Source of the DNA: Banduia mediterranea
Lineage (GTDB): Bacteria; Pseudomonadota; Gammaproteobacteria; Nevskiales; Nevskiaceae
Reading direction: 5' to 3'
Length of the DNA: 64,000 bases
Assembly: GCF_031846245.1 (NCBI RefSeq)
Contig: NZ_JAVRIC010000003.1
Coordinates: 164,148 to 228,147 of the forward strand
The translations under genes and the position numbers were made by a program. Under the pieces are notes generated by a model. It ran no database searches. It had not been told where the DNA came from and was given only the letters and a program-made list of their open reading frames with translations. This document shows, piece after piece, positions 8,296 through 16,698 of this stretch; positions within the stretch are counted from its first letter, which is position 1, and each line of letters opens with the position of its first letter.

Positions 8296-10076
8296 TCGAA
8301 GCTCAGCGAAGCGGGTACCATGACGGGATGGTCGAGCAGCATCTGAGCAAAGGCCTTGCCCTGCGGGTCGATGCGGATGGAGGCGATGCCGCCGCCGCCG
8401 AGCGCGCGCTCCAGCAGGAAGTTCAGGCCGTGCACGCCGGGCATGTCCCAGCGGTGCACCGGGCCTTCGCAGAGGTGGGCGAACCAGCCGGCCACGGCCT
8501 CGGGCGTGAGCGCGGCACGGATGTAGGGCAGGTATTCAGGACGGCGCGCGAGCACACCGATGTTGGCGGAGTCGCCCTTGTCGCCGCTGCGCGCCCAGGC
8601 CAGGCGCAGCAGTGGCACTTCGCGCGAGCCGCCCTCAAAGGCATCGGCGGCCGGCAGCGGCCCGGAGACGACGGGCAGGGTGGCAGGGTCGTAGCGCTCG
8701 CCGCTCATCTGCGGGCAGGCGATGGCCTGGCCGTCCAGCTCCAGGCGTACCGGGATGCGCGACTTGTCCCACAGGTAGGAGAACAGCCGCACCACCGGCT
8801 GCACCTTGGGCCGGCCGCCGACGAAGCCGGTGATGGCCGGCGCGGTGGCCAGCGCCATTGGCGCCATCTCGCGCGAGAAGATCTCCAGCGCGTCCTTGCT
8901 GGAGTGGCGCACGCCCATCTTGACCATCACCTCGCGGGTGACGGCGCGCGCGTGCGGGCCGTAGGTGGCTTCAGCGCCGAGCACTTCCGTGCAGGTCTCG
9001 GTGAAGTCGTCCAGGCCGCGTTCGGCGAACAGGCGCCGGCAGCGCGTGTACAGCGCCTCGGCCACGCGCTCGCCTTTCTGCTGGGCGTCGACACCGCCGA
9101 TCATCAGCATGGCGATGGCGCGGAAGCCGTCGGCATAAGTCGCGCTGACCTTGCACTGCGTGGTGGCCGGTCCGCCGCGCGCGCCGCTGACGCGCACGCG
9201 GTTGTCGCCGGCCTGCTCCAGCCGCACTTGGGTGAAGTCGCAGCGCACGTCCGGCAGCAGGTAGGCGCGTGGATCGCCGATCTCGTAGACCATCTGCTCG
9301 CCGACGGTGGAGGGCACGATCAGGCCGCCGGTACCGGGCGGCTTTTCCACCACGAAGCTGCCGTCGGGCTCGCACACCGCGATCGGAAAGCCCATGTTGT
9401 CCCAGCCCGGCACGCGGTGCCAGTCGGTGTAGTTGCCGCCCGTGGTCTGGGTGCCGCACTCGATGATATGGCCGGCGAGGCTGCCCTGGGCCAGCCGGTC
9501 GTAATCCGTCGACTCCCAGCCGAAGGCGCTGATCAGTGGGCCGAGCACCACCGCGCTGTCCACGCAGCGGCCGGTCACAACGATGTCGGCGCCGGCGTCG
9601 AGCGCAGCAGCAATGGGAAAGGCGCCCAGATAGGCGTTGGCGCTCATCAGGCGCGCCGGCAGATCGGCGCCTGAAAACATCTCGCGCACGCCGGCTGCGC
9701 GCATGGCCTCGACCTGCGGCATCAGGTCATCACCGGTCACTGCGGCGATTTTAAGCGTAAGGCCTTCAGCCCTGGCGGCCTCGGCGAGGGCTTGCCGGCA
9801 GGCGCCGGGGTTCACGCCGCCCGCGTTGCTCACCACGCGGATGCCGCGTTCCTTGAGTTGGCGCAGAAGTGGGCGCAGCGTGGTGACGAAGTCGGGCGCG
9901 TAGCCGGCCGCCGGGTCCTTGGCCTTGGCACGGGTCAGCAGCGACATCGTGATTTCGGCCAGATAGTCGAAGACCAGGAAGTCGAGCTTGCCGCCGTGCA
10001 CCAACTGGGTGGCCGCATACTCGGTATCGCCCCAGAAGCCGGAAGCGCAGCCGATGCGCAGAGAAGTGCGGGTCAT
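8292..10076 (-). CDS. AtuA-like protein (DUF1446 family)
   Basis: The protein has 594 residues, the normal length for the AtuA/DUF1446 family. Recognisable are the N-terminal IGCASGFWGDT, SNAGGVNPGACRQAL, the segment VTGRCVDSAVVLGPL and the C-terminal LARSGDKGDS-type sequence (seen as WARSGDKGDSANIGV). AtuA is required for acyclic terpene (citronellol/geraniol) degradation in Pseudomonas, but its biochemical role is not settled. It overlaps the thioesterase gene upstream and the biotin carboxylase downstream by 4 bp each. That tight position beside a carboxylase and an acyl-CoA dehydrogenase mirrors atu clusters. The usual hydratase (AtuE) and dehydrogenases (AtuB/AtuG) are missing here. Confidence 0.85.
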   Translation of the reverse strand: MTRTSLRIGCASGFWGDTEYAATQLVHGGKLDFLVFDYLAEITMSLLTRAKAKDPAAGYAPDFVTTLRPLLRQLKERGIRVVSNAGGVNPGACRQALAEAARAEGLTLKIAAVTGDDLMPQVEAMRAAGVREMFSGADLPARLMSANAYLGAFPIAAALDAGADIVVTGRCVDSAVVLGPLISAFGWESTDYDRLAQGSLAGHIIECGTQTTGGNYTDWHRVPGWDNMGFPIAVCEPDGSFVVEKPPGTGGLIVPSTVGEQMVYEIGDPRAYLLPDVRCDFTQVRLEQAGDNRVRVSGARGGPATTQCKVSATYADGFRAIAMLMIGGVDAQQKGERVAEALYTRCRRLFAERGLDDFTETCTEVLGAEATYGPHARAVTREVMVKMGVRHSSKDALEIFSREMAPMALATAPAITGFVGGRPKVQPVVRLFSYLWDKSRIPVRLELDGQAIACPQMSGERYDPATLPVVSGPLPAADAFEGGSREVPLLRLAWARSGDKGDSANIGVLARRPEYLPYIRAALTPEAVAGWFAHLCEGPVHRWDMPGVHGLNFLLERALGGGGIASIRIDPQGKAFAQMLLDHPVMVPASLSFE

Positions 10077-10576
10077 AGGGTCGTATCTCCGGAGGTGGAG
10101 GCCGCTCCGCGCGGCCAGAAAATGCGCCAGATGCCCTTGGCCGTGGCGCAGACTTCGCCTTGGTCGTTGAGCAGTTCGCCTTCGGCGAAGGCGGTACCGC
10201 GGCCCACGCGCAACACGCGACCGGCGGCCTTGAACGCGCTGCCGCGAGCGGCCGTCAGGTAGGTGATGTCGAGATTGATCGTCACCTGTGAATAACCAGC
10301 GAGATCGGCGCCAGCCGCCCGCAGCTGCGGCATCTGGGCTGACACGATCGCGTAGCCCAGTGCGCCGTCGAACATGTAGGAAATGACGCCACCGTTGATG
10401 GCGTCCGGCGGGCCGCCGGCACCGCGCTGGGCCGGGGTCGGGTTTCTCAGGAACAGGGCGACCTCGCCAGTTGAAACCTCCTCTGAGGTCAGCCCTTGGG
10501 CGGTCATGAAGGGACTGGCGTCCCAGTTGTCTTTGAACAAATACGGGGCCACTGCGGGAGAGGTGTCGTTCGGCAT
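10073..10576 (-). CDS. PaaI-type hotdog acyl-CoA thioesterase
   Basis: The protein has 167 residues. A single hotdog domain is visible, with INGGVISYMFDGALGYA (central helix with Gly-Gly and Asp) and the strand set VTINLDITYLTAARG, AEGELLNDQGEVCATAKG. These match PaaI/acyl-CoA thioesterase 13-like enzymes, which hydrolyse acyl-CoA to free acid and CoA. It may release CoA from dead-end intermediates of the operon. The stop overlaps the AtuA-like start. The upstream neighbour is a dead acyl-CoA dehydrogenase, so expression probably relies on the long operon transcript. Confidence 0.8.
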   Translation of the reverse strand: MPNDTSPAVAPYLFKDNWDASPFMTAQGLTSEEVSTGEVALFLRNPTPAQRGAGGPPDAINGGVISYMFDGALGYAIVSAQMPQLRAAGADLAGYSQVTINLDITYLTAARGSAFKAAGRVLRVGRGTAFAEGELLNDQGEVCATAKGIWRIFWPRGAASTSGDTTL

Positions 10577-10598
10577 GGGAGCTTGTGGAAAATTCAGG

Positions 10599-10919
10599 TC
10601 AATAGGAGCGGGGCAGTCCGAGGACGTGCTCGCCGATGTAGTTTAGGATCATTTCGTTGTTGACGGACGCCACGCGCATGAGCCGGGCAAACGGCCATTG
10701 GGCTCGGTCACGCCGAAGCACATCCTGGCTTCGCCGGTAGCCGTGGGTGTGACGAACTTGCGGATCTGCTCGGGCGTACCGTGCCGGACTATCGGCATGC
10801 GCGCGAAGCTGCCGAGCACGAAGAACAGCGAGATGATGCCGGCGCGGGCGGTGTCGGGTGATGCGACGCGTCAGGCCCTCCGCTGCTTCGCGGACGGCGG
10901 CGTTGGTGTCTTCGCTCAT
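10599..10919 (-). pseudogene. Acyl-CoA dehydrogenase remnant with frameshifts and internal deletion
   Basis: Reading from 10919, one frame begins MSEDTNAAVREAAEGLTRR. The neighbouring frame then gives IISLFFVLGSFARMP, HGTPEQIRKFVTPTATGEAR and MCFGVTEPNG, the classic central acyl-CoA dehydrogenase motif. The first frame resumes with NNEMILNYIGEHVLGLPRSY, the C-terminal end. So about 200 residues between the FAD motif and the C-terminus are gone, and at least one indel near 10860 separates the frames. The intact operon member at 3517-4671 may have made it redundant. Confidence 0.82.
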
Positions 10920-10955
10920 CCTGGTCTCTCCTGCGGCGGGCTGTATATCTTGTGC

Positions 10956-11363
10956 TCAGGCCGGCTCGAACTGCGGAATCCGGAATCCGCTGCCGCGTGT
11001 TTCGAAACACAGCTTCAGCGCCATGCCGATCCGAACGGATTCCGGCGGACAGTTGAGGATGTTGGCCATCATCCGCGGCCCTTCTTCCAGTTCCACGATC
11101 GCCAGAACGTAGGGGCAGTCGTCCTTGAACGCGGCGTAGGGAGGCTGATAGACGATGCTGTAGCTGTAGAGCGTGCCGCGGCCGCTGGCCTTCTCCCAGG
11201 CCGGGTCCGGGGAGTAGTCGTAGGGGCTCCAGCGGCGCGGATAGAGGAAGGCCTTGCCGGTGCCGCGGCAGCGCTGGATCATCAGCTCGCCGCGCTGTGC
11301 GGCCTCCCAGTAGGGGCGGGCGTCGGGCAGGACTTCGGGGACGGGCTTTCCGGTGGCGCTCAT
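10956..11363 (-). CDS. DUF35 OB-fold partner protein (degenerate zinc ribbon)
   Basis: The protein has 135 residues with the DUF35 layout: N-terminal helix (PYWEAAQRGELMIQRC), rubredoxin-like zinc-ribbon region, then an OB-fold containing GTLYSYSIVYQPPY and PYVLAIVELEEGPR. The ribbon normally has four cysteines in two CxxC pairs. Here only Cys31 remains, followed by RGTGKAFLYP, so it probably does not bind zinc. DUF35 proteins pair with SCP2-thiolase-like enzymes; the ChsH2 DUF35 domain with the aldolase Ltp2 in steroid side-chain cleavage is the established example. The start overlaps the stop of the thiolase-like gene (ATGA), which fits a two-protein complex. Confidence 0.82.
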   Translation of the reverse strand: MSATGKPVPEVLPDARPYWEAAQRGELMIQRCRGTGKAFLYPRRWSPYDYSPDPAWEKASGRGTLYSYSIVYQPPYAAFKDDCPYVLAIVELEEGPRMMANILNCPPESVRIGMALKLCFETRGSGFRIPQFEPA

Positions 11364-12529
11364 GACTGGTTCGAGAGGATCAGTGTGGCGTGTTCGGACA
11401 TCATGCCGCCGTAGCAGTGGACGATGCCGGTGCGGGCGCCGGGGAGTTGGCGCTGGCCGGCGTCGCCCATCAGTTGGCGGGCGGCCTCGACGATCATGGT
11501 CTGCCCGGACGCGTCGCCGACATGTCCGAAGGACATCAGGCCGCCATAGGTGTTCACTGGAAACTCGCCGCCCGGCCCCGTCCGACCGCCCTCGAAGAAC
11601 CGCCCGCCCTCACCCTTGCGGCAGAAGCCGAGATCCTCGGCGTAGATGATGGGATTGATGCTGAAGGAGTCGTACAGCTGCGCGAAATCCATGTCCTTTG
11701 GCGTCAGCCCGGCCATGCGGTAGGCGCGCGCCGAAGTGTCGTGCGAGCCTAGCGTCGTCAGGCTCGTGGCTTGACTGATGCTGGCGTGGGTGTGCTTCTC
11801 ACCATAGCCGAGCAGATAGCAGGGCTGCGAATGGAAGCGCTTGGCATTCTCCGGGCTGGTCACGAGCACGGCCGAGCCGCCCTCGCTCGGTACCGAGCAG
11901 TCGAACAGGTTGAACGGGTAGGCAATGGGTCGCGAGGACAACACCTGGTCGACGCTCAGCGGACCCTGCGGCGCCATCAGCGCATCCGGATGCAGCAGCG
12001 ACCATTCGCGCTGTGACACCGCCACCTGGGCAAGCTGTTCACGCGTGGTGCCGAACTCGTGCATGTGACGCACGGCGGCGAGCGCGAAGATCGGCGGGAT
12101 GTAGGTGCCGTACGGATACTCGAACTGGGGATGGCTGATGAGCTTGCTCATCAGCTCGGAAATGCCGCTGCCCACGTTCGGGAACCGGCCGGCGCCCAGG
12201 CACAGCACCGAGTCGCACAGGCCCTGGCCGATCGCCAAGGCCGCCCGGATCAGCATCAGCGCATAGGTTCCCCCGCCGGCGTTGATCGCCTCGCTGAAGG
12301 TCGGCTGGATGCCGAGTTCCTCGGACAGCTTTTCATGCGCGAAGACGTCGACCTCGGTGGCGGCCATGCCGACCGGCGCCGACAGCAGGCCCTGGATGTC
12401 CTGCGGACGCAGCTTCCACTCGCTCAGGAACTGGCCGAGCACCTGCCGGTACATTTCCATCCCGTCGTACTGCGGATAGCGGCCCGGCTTCATCTCCGAA
12501 ACTGCGACGATGGCGGCAAGTGGCTTCAT
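11360..12529 (-). CDS. SCP2-thiolase-like protein lacking the active Cys; candidate Ltp2-type aldolase
   Basis: The protein has 389 residues from the internal ATG at 12529 (MKPLAAIVAV), chosen over upstream sequence that is shadow of the neighbour. The thiolase fold is recognisable, but the nucleophilic Cys position reads NAGGGTYA (84-90) and the HDCF motif reads YDSFS (286-290). The late motif is GHVGDASG instead of GHPxGASG. Loss of Cys with Tyr in the YD(C/S)F motif is the pattern of Ltp2, a retro-aldolase that works with a DUF35 partner. The partner gene is the next one, overlapping by 4 bp. Retro-aldol cleavage of a beta-hydroxyacyl-CoA is therefore a reasoned inference. Confidence 0.78.
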   Translation of the reverse strand: MKPLAAIVAVSEMKPGRYPQYDGMEMYRQVLGQFLSEWKLRPQDIQGLLSAPVGMAATEVDVFAHEKLSEELGIQPTFSEAINAGGGTYALMLIRAALAIGQGLCDSVLCLGAGRFPNVGSGISELMSKLISHPQFEYPYGTYIPPIFALAAVRHMHEFGTTREQLAQVAVSQREWSLLHPDALMAPQGPLSVDQVLSSRPIAYPFNLFDCSVPSEGGSAVLVTSPENAKRFHSQPCYLLGYGEKHTHASISQATSLTTLGSHDTSARAYRMAGLTPKDMDFAQLYDSFSINPIIYAEDLGFCRKGEGGRFFEGGRTGPGGEFPVNTYGGLMSFGHVGDASGQTMIVEAARQLMGDAGQRQLPGARTGIVHCYGGMMSEHATLILSNQS

Positions 12530-12542
12530 GCCTGCGGCCTTC

Positions 12543-13748
12543 CTAGCGGTAACGCCCGACGATGGAGATGCCGACCACATTCTGGTGCGGAAATCCGCCG
12601 AGATTGTGGGTCAGACCATAACGCGGATCCTTGAGCTGGCGCTCACCGGCACGGCCCTGCAGTTGCAGATACATCTCATAGACCATGCGAATGCCGGACG
12701 CGCCAATCGGGTGGCCGAAACATTTCAGGCCACCGTCGATCTGGCAGGGGATCTTGCCGTCGGCGTTGTAGAAGCCGTCCATCACGTCCTTGATCGCGCC
12801 ACCGTCCGCGGACAGCCCAAGATCCTCCATGGTCACCAACTCGGTGATCGAGAAGCAGTCGTGCACCTCGAACATCGACAGCTCCTCGCGTGGCTTGCCG
12901 ATCCCGGCCTCGGCGTAGGATCGCTGCGCAGCCTTGCGCGTGGTCAGAATGTAGGAACCATCCCAGTCGTTGTAGCCGCCTTCGGACCCGTTGGACAGCG
13001 CGAGCTGCAGCGCCTTGACCGTGACCATGTTGTCCGGATGCTTGCCCAGCGACTTCGCGATTTCCGGCGTGGTGACGATGGCTGCGGCCGAACCGTCGGA
13101 GACGCCGCAGCAGTCGAACAGGCCGAGCGGCTCGGCGATCATCGGCGAGGCCATGATGGTGTCGCAACTGACTGGCTTGCGCAGGTGCGCCTTGGGATTC
13201 TTCGCGCCGTTGGCGTGGCTCTTGGCGGAGATTTCTGCCAGCGCGCGCTTGAGCACGTCGCGCGGAACCTTGTAGCGGCTCATGTAGGCGCTGGCCACCT
13301 GCGCGAACACGCCGGGCGCCGAGAGGTTGGGCCACCACAGCGGCGGCAAGGTGCCGATCTCCAGGCCCGGCAGCCCGCCGTAGCCGGTGTCCTTGAGCTT
13401 TTCCACGCCGATTGCCAGCGCGATGTCGCAGGCACCGGCGGCGACCGCATAGACCGCACCGCGGAAGGCTTCGGTGCCGGTCGCGCAATAGTTCTCGACG
13501 CGCGTCACCGGAATGTTGTCGAGGCGCAGCGTCAGCGAAGCAGGTGTTGCCGACTTGCCGATGTTGACCTCGTCCATGCAGGAGCCAAGCCAGGCCGCGC
13601 CAATCTCGCGGGTTTCGATGCCGGCGTCTGCCAGCGCCTCGGAGAATGCCTCCTCCATCAACTCCTCGGCGCCCATGTCCCAGCGCTCGCCGAACTGCGA
13701 GCACCCCATGCCCAGAATGGCCACCTTGTCTCGGATACCGTCGGCCAT
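12543..13748 (-). CDS. SCP2/SCPx-type thiolase, catalytic residues intact
   Basis: The protein has 401 residues from the ATG at 13748, one base after the upstream stop and behind AAGGAGGCC. The nucleophile is Cys88 in ENYCATGTEAF, the second site is HDCFSITE, and the C-terminal motif is CFGHPIGASG. GLTHNLGGFPHQN completes the SCP2-thiolase signature. It should cleave a 3-ketoacyl-CoA with CoA, in contrast to the Cys-less paralogue that follows 13 bp downstream. The pair of one active and one altered thiolase with OB-fold partners is typical of steroid and isoprenoid side-chain degradation clusters. Confidence 0.88.
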   Translation of the reverse strand: MADGIRDKVAILGMGCSQFGERWDMGAEELMEEAFSEALADAGIETREIGAAWLGSCMDEVNIGKSATPASLTLRLDNIPVTRVENYCATGTEAFRGAVYAVAAGACDIALAIGVEKLKDTGYGGLPGLEIGTLPPLWWPNLSAPGVFAQVASAYMSRYKVPRDVLKRALAEISAKSHANGAKNPKAHLRKPVSCDTIMASPMIAEPLGLFDCCGVSDGSAAAIVTTPEIAKSLGKHPDNMVTVKALQLALSNGSEGGYNDWDGSYILTTRKAAQRSYAEAGIGKPREELSMFEVHDCFSITELVTMEDLGLSADGGAIKDVMDGFYNADGKIPCQIDGGLKCFGHPIGASGIRMVYEMYLQLQGRAGERQLKDPRYGLTHNLGGFPHQNVVGISIVGRYR

Positions 13749-13749
13749 C

Positions 13750-15207
13750 TCAGGCCTCCTTCGCGGCAAGCGGCGCCGCTTTCCAGAAGTAACGAATCAT
13801 TCCGCGTTGCGGATCGCGACCGCGCACACGGAACACCATGCGGACCGGCTCGCCAACGGCCACCGTACCGACATCCCAGTCGGTGATGTCGGCCATGAAC
13901 CGGCCCCCACAATCGAACTCGATCATGCCGTAGTGCGCCGGCGGCTCGGGTGTGTAAGTCAGCCAGTCCGAGGCCCAGGTCTTAATGCGCGCGGGCTCGT
14001 CGGCAAATCGGTGCGGGTCCATCTCGCCTGCGTGGTGGCAGCCTGGATTGACACAGCGCAGCGCGGGGGGGAATTGCGCTGTGCCGCATTTGCGGCAGCG
14101 ACCACCAACCAGCCCCGTCAGCATGCGCCGATTGCGATACATCGTCGACAGCGCAGTCTGCGGGTTGGCTTCGGCGCGCAGCCCTTTCTCCAGCGTCACG
14201 ACCTCGTTGAAAGCCTGGAACTTGGCATAGTCGGTGATCTCCTTGCGTCGAGCCAGGCAGGCCTTGACAGCAACGCGGGGCGCGAGCTGCGCAATCGCTG
14301 ATGTCGTCCGGAACACAAGCACATCGCAGCCCTGTCCGAAGCTGACCAGGATCAGGGTTTGCCCCGGCGCAGCGGCTTCAAGGGCGTTCGCCAGCAGCAG
14401 CGGTGCGTGCGCGGCCCCCGCGTGTCCGACCGAGCCAAGCAGCCCGTCCGTCACCGCAGCATCGGCGATGCCGACACGTTTGGCGACGGCCGCTGCGAGT
14501 TTCGGGGCCGGTTCGGCGAGCAGGAACTGATCCACGGCGCCGGCCTCGATGTCCAGTTTTTTCAGGGCGGCCGCAACCGCTGCTGGCACCCACTTCTGGA
14601 ACGCCTCGTCGCGCAGCCAGCGCTCCTCCCAGTGATAGTCGAAGGGCTGGCCGGCGGCACGATAGTGATCCACGAAATCCGTCGAAACGCTGTGACCGCC
14701 CAGATACTCGGCGATCACGCCGCTGCTGCCGAGCGTGAACGCTGCGGCCGCGTCGCCATACATCAGTTCCTGCGCGCTGGCCGAACGTGCACGGCGGTGC
14801 TCGCCAGCGACGACCAGCGCCTCGTCGTCCGCTTGCACGGCAACGTGGTTCAGTGCGGCGAGCAGCGCTGCGGTCCCTGCCTTCAGCGACCCGCCGAGGT
14901 CGGTGGTGAAGACGGTTTCCGGCAGGTCCAGCGCCCCGGCGACGACTCCGGCGTTCTGCCGGTCCGCGAACGGATGTGTGGTCGAGCCGAAATAGACAGC
15001 ACCCGGAGTGGTCTGCCGGTCCGCGAGCGCATGGCGTGCGGCCTCCACCGCCATGGTCAGGCTGTCTTCATCCCAACCCGCCATCGCACGCTCCCCGCGT
15101 GCCTGCGCCATCAGTCCGGGACTGCTCCAGGCATTGGCCTTCGCCGCTGTCGCGCGGTTCAGGCGCCCACGCGGCACGTAGGCACCGAAAGATGTGATCC
15201 CGATCAT
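13750..15207 (-). CDS. HMG-CoA-synthase/KAS III-like domain fused to a zinc-ribbon OB-fold (DUF35)
   Basis: The protein has 485 residues. Residues 1 to about 340 have the thiolase-superfamily fold of HMG-CoA synthases (ITSFGAYVPRGRLNR, VYFGSTTHPFADRQNAGVV). Residues about 365-480 are a DUF35 domain with intact cysteines (CRKCG and CVNPGC) and an OB-fold (ARIKTWASDWLTYTPEPP). At the HMGS nucleophile position the sequence is GGSLKAGTA, where Leu108 replaces the catalytic Cys of archaeal and bacterial HMGS (ACKAGTA). It is thus unlikely to do the standard condensation. It is the first gene of the operon; a dyad lies 63 bp upstream of its ATG. The role is unknown. Confidence 0.8.
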   Translation of the reverse strand: MIGITSFGAYVPRGRLNRATAAKANAWSSPGLMAQARGERAMAGWDEDSLTMAVEAARHALADRQTTPGAVYFGSTTHPFADRQNAGVVAGALDLPETVFTTDLGGSLKAGTAALLAALNHVAVQADDEALVVAGEHRRARSASAQELMYGDAAAAFTLGSSGVIAEYLGGHSVSTDFVDHYRAAGQPFDYHWEERWLRDEAFQKWVPAAVAAALKKLDIEAGAVDQFLLAEPAPKLAAAVAKRVGIADAAVTDGLLGSVGHAGAAHAPLLLANALEAAAPGQTLILVSFGQGCDVLVFRTTSAIAQLAPRVAVKACLARRKEITDYAKFQAFNEVVTLEKGLRAEANPQTALSTMYRNRRMLTGLVGGRCRKCGTAQFPPALRCVNPGCHHAGEMDPHRFADEPARIKTWASDWLTYTPEPPAHYGMIEFDCGGRFMADITDWDVGTVAVGEPVRMVFRVRGRDPQRGMIRYFWKAAPLAAKEA

Positions 15208-15269
15208 GGAGTCTCCGACAAAAGGCTCTCGGGGAGAGCCGACATTTTGATGCCCGGCAACGGCATTCT

Positions 15270-15287
15270 CTAACTAACAGTTGTTAG
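15270..15287. promoter_or_regulatory. Dyad operator candidate upstream of the CoA-ester operon
   Basis: Arms ctaac (15270-15274) and gttag (15283-15287) form an inverted repeat within taactaacagttgttag, about 63 bp before the start of the first operon gene. Its size and symmetry suit a TetR-family dimer. No intact TetR gene is near; only the fragment at 1482-1775 and the MerR gene at 16699 are. Assignment is by symmetry and position only. Confidence 0.45.
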
Positions 15288-15329
15288 TGTGGCAGTTGTT
15301 GTCGCTGGCGCGCAAGTCCGAGTCCGGGA

Positions 15330-16577
15330 TCAACCTGGCAGGTCGGCGAAAGCCAGCATCACATGTACCTGTATCTCTCCCACCAGGAAACCGAGCGCGG
15401 CGCCAACGGCAATGAGGATCCACTCGTCCTGCTGGAACGCCGGGCGCAGCAGGGCCTCGAACTCGTCGGCGGAGAGACCGCGCATCTTCTCCGTGAGCAA
15501 TTTCTCCAGGTCCAGCGCTTCTGCAACATAGGGCTCTGCATGGCTCATGGCCTCGGGCAGCAGCCTCAGGACCTGGTCGGTGACGGCCCGTTTGATGTCG
15601 AGAAAGCGCTGCGTGCCGATGGCCGAAACCACGAAGGGCTGCGCCAGGCCGGCTTCGCGGTCGGTGGCGTCGCTGATTTCGCGCTGGATCATCGCATACA
15701 GGCGGTCCGACAGGGGGCCGCTGAGCACGGCGTCGAGGATGGCGGCGGGTGTCAGCACGCGCTGCGCGATCATACGCGCGTAACTGGCGGCCACCTCATG
15801 GCGGTGCTGGAGGAACAGGCCCTGCCAGGTGAACAGCCCGAGATAGCGCGTCGGCTGTTTGGGCCGGAACACCAACTTGAGCGCCAGCCAGTCGCTGAAC
15901 CATCCGGTGAGCCCGCCGAAGACCGGCATGATCCACACCGAATGGGTCAAGGCCCAGGCCAGCGCCTGCACCAGGCCGATTAGCAGCCCGAAGTAGATTC
16001 CGGATCTGCGGATGAACCGAAATTCGGCGTGACCTACCTCCCGGAACATCTGATTGAGGAGTCGTTTGTCGCGGCTGAGCAGGCTCACCACCATGTGCCT
16101 GAGATCGAAGACGGAGGACAGGTTTTCGCGAATCTGCGTCATCATCTCCTCGACCAGTGCAGGTGTCTGCTGCTCGATCCGCTGGAGCAGCGTCCTGCGC
16201 AGGACATCCGGAATGCGTGACCACAGGTCCGGGGCCTGCTGCGCGCAGACTTCGCGAACGATCGTTTCGACCGAGGCGCTCAGGGGCCTCTGAACTTCGA
16301 GGGCGACGCGCCACGGTTCCAGCCTCGCGAATAGCTCCTCTGGCTTGAGCAGCCGTGCGGTCAGCGTGTCGCAGGCAATGGCGGCCATGCGCTCGGCGTT
16401 GCGCGGAACCACCCCCTGCCACCCCAGAAACGGCGGGCGGATGCCAACAAAGCGGATCGGCTCGAACATCATGTAGATGGCGGCCAGCTTCGTGCCGTAG
16501 CCGATCAGGGCCGCGACCAGCGGCATGGAGGCATACAGAAGCCAGTTGGCCCCGATGTCAGCGAGGATGTCAGTCAC
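15330..16577 (-). CDS. DUF445 family inner-membrane protein
   Basis: The protein has 415 residues. An N-terminal membrane segment (ASMPLVAALIGYGTKLAAIYMM), two central hydrophobic segments around YFGLLIGLVQALAWALTH, and a C-terminal one (LIAVGAALGFLVGEIQ) frame long amphipathic helical stretches, as usual for DUF445. The duplicated motif G(Y/W)xTxxxAxxxMFxP appears as GYGTKLAAIYMMFEP and again as GWFSDWLALKLVFRP, which is the family hallmark. Function of the family is not established. It has its own transcription unit between the CoA-ester operon and the MerR gene. Confidence 0.85.
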   Translation of the reverse strand: MTDILADIGANWLLYASMPLVAALIGYGTKLAAIYMMFEPIRFVGIRPPFLGWQGVVPRNAERMAAIACDTLTARLLKPEELFARLEPWRVALEVQRPLSASVETIVREVCAQQAPDLWSRIPDVLRRTLLQRIEQQTPALVEEMMTQIRENLSSVFDLRHMVVSLLSRDKRLLNQMFREVGHAEFRFIRRSGIYFGLLIGLVQALAWALTHSVWIMPVFGGLTGWFSDWLALKLVFRPKQPTRYLGLFTWQGLFLQHRHEVAASYARMIAQRVLTPAAILDAVLSGPLSDRLYAMIQREISDATDREAGLAQPFVVSAIGTQRFLDIKRAVTDQVLRLLPEAMSHAEPYVAEALDLEKLLTEKMRGLSADEFEALLRPAFQQDEWILIAVGAALGFLVGEIQVHVMLAFADLPG

Positions 16578-16698
16578 GTCCGGGTCATCACGAAAGATGG
16601 GCAGGCACGCGTGAGCCTTACCCGGACCTGCAGGAGCCTATCCGAACACATGGAGCGATGCCGGGCTAACCCTGCGAGCCGGCAATTTTTGCGTATTT

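Noticed and set aside
3517..10076. A complete atu (citronellol/geraniol) pathway
   Set aside because: AtuA-, AtuC-, AtuF- and AtuD-like parts are present, but no AtuE hydratase or AtuB/AtuG reductase is in the window, so only a partial likeness is claimed.
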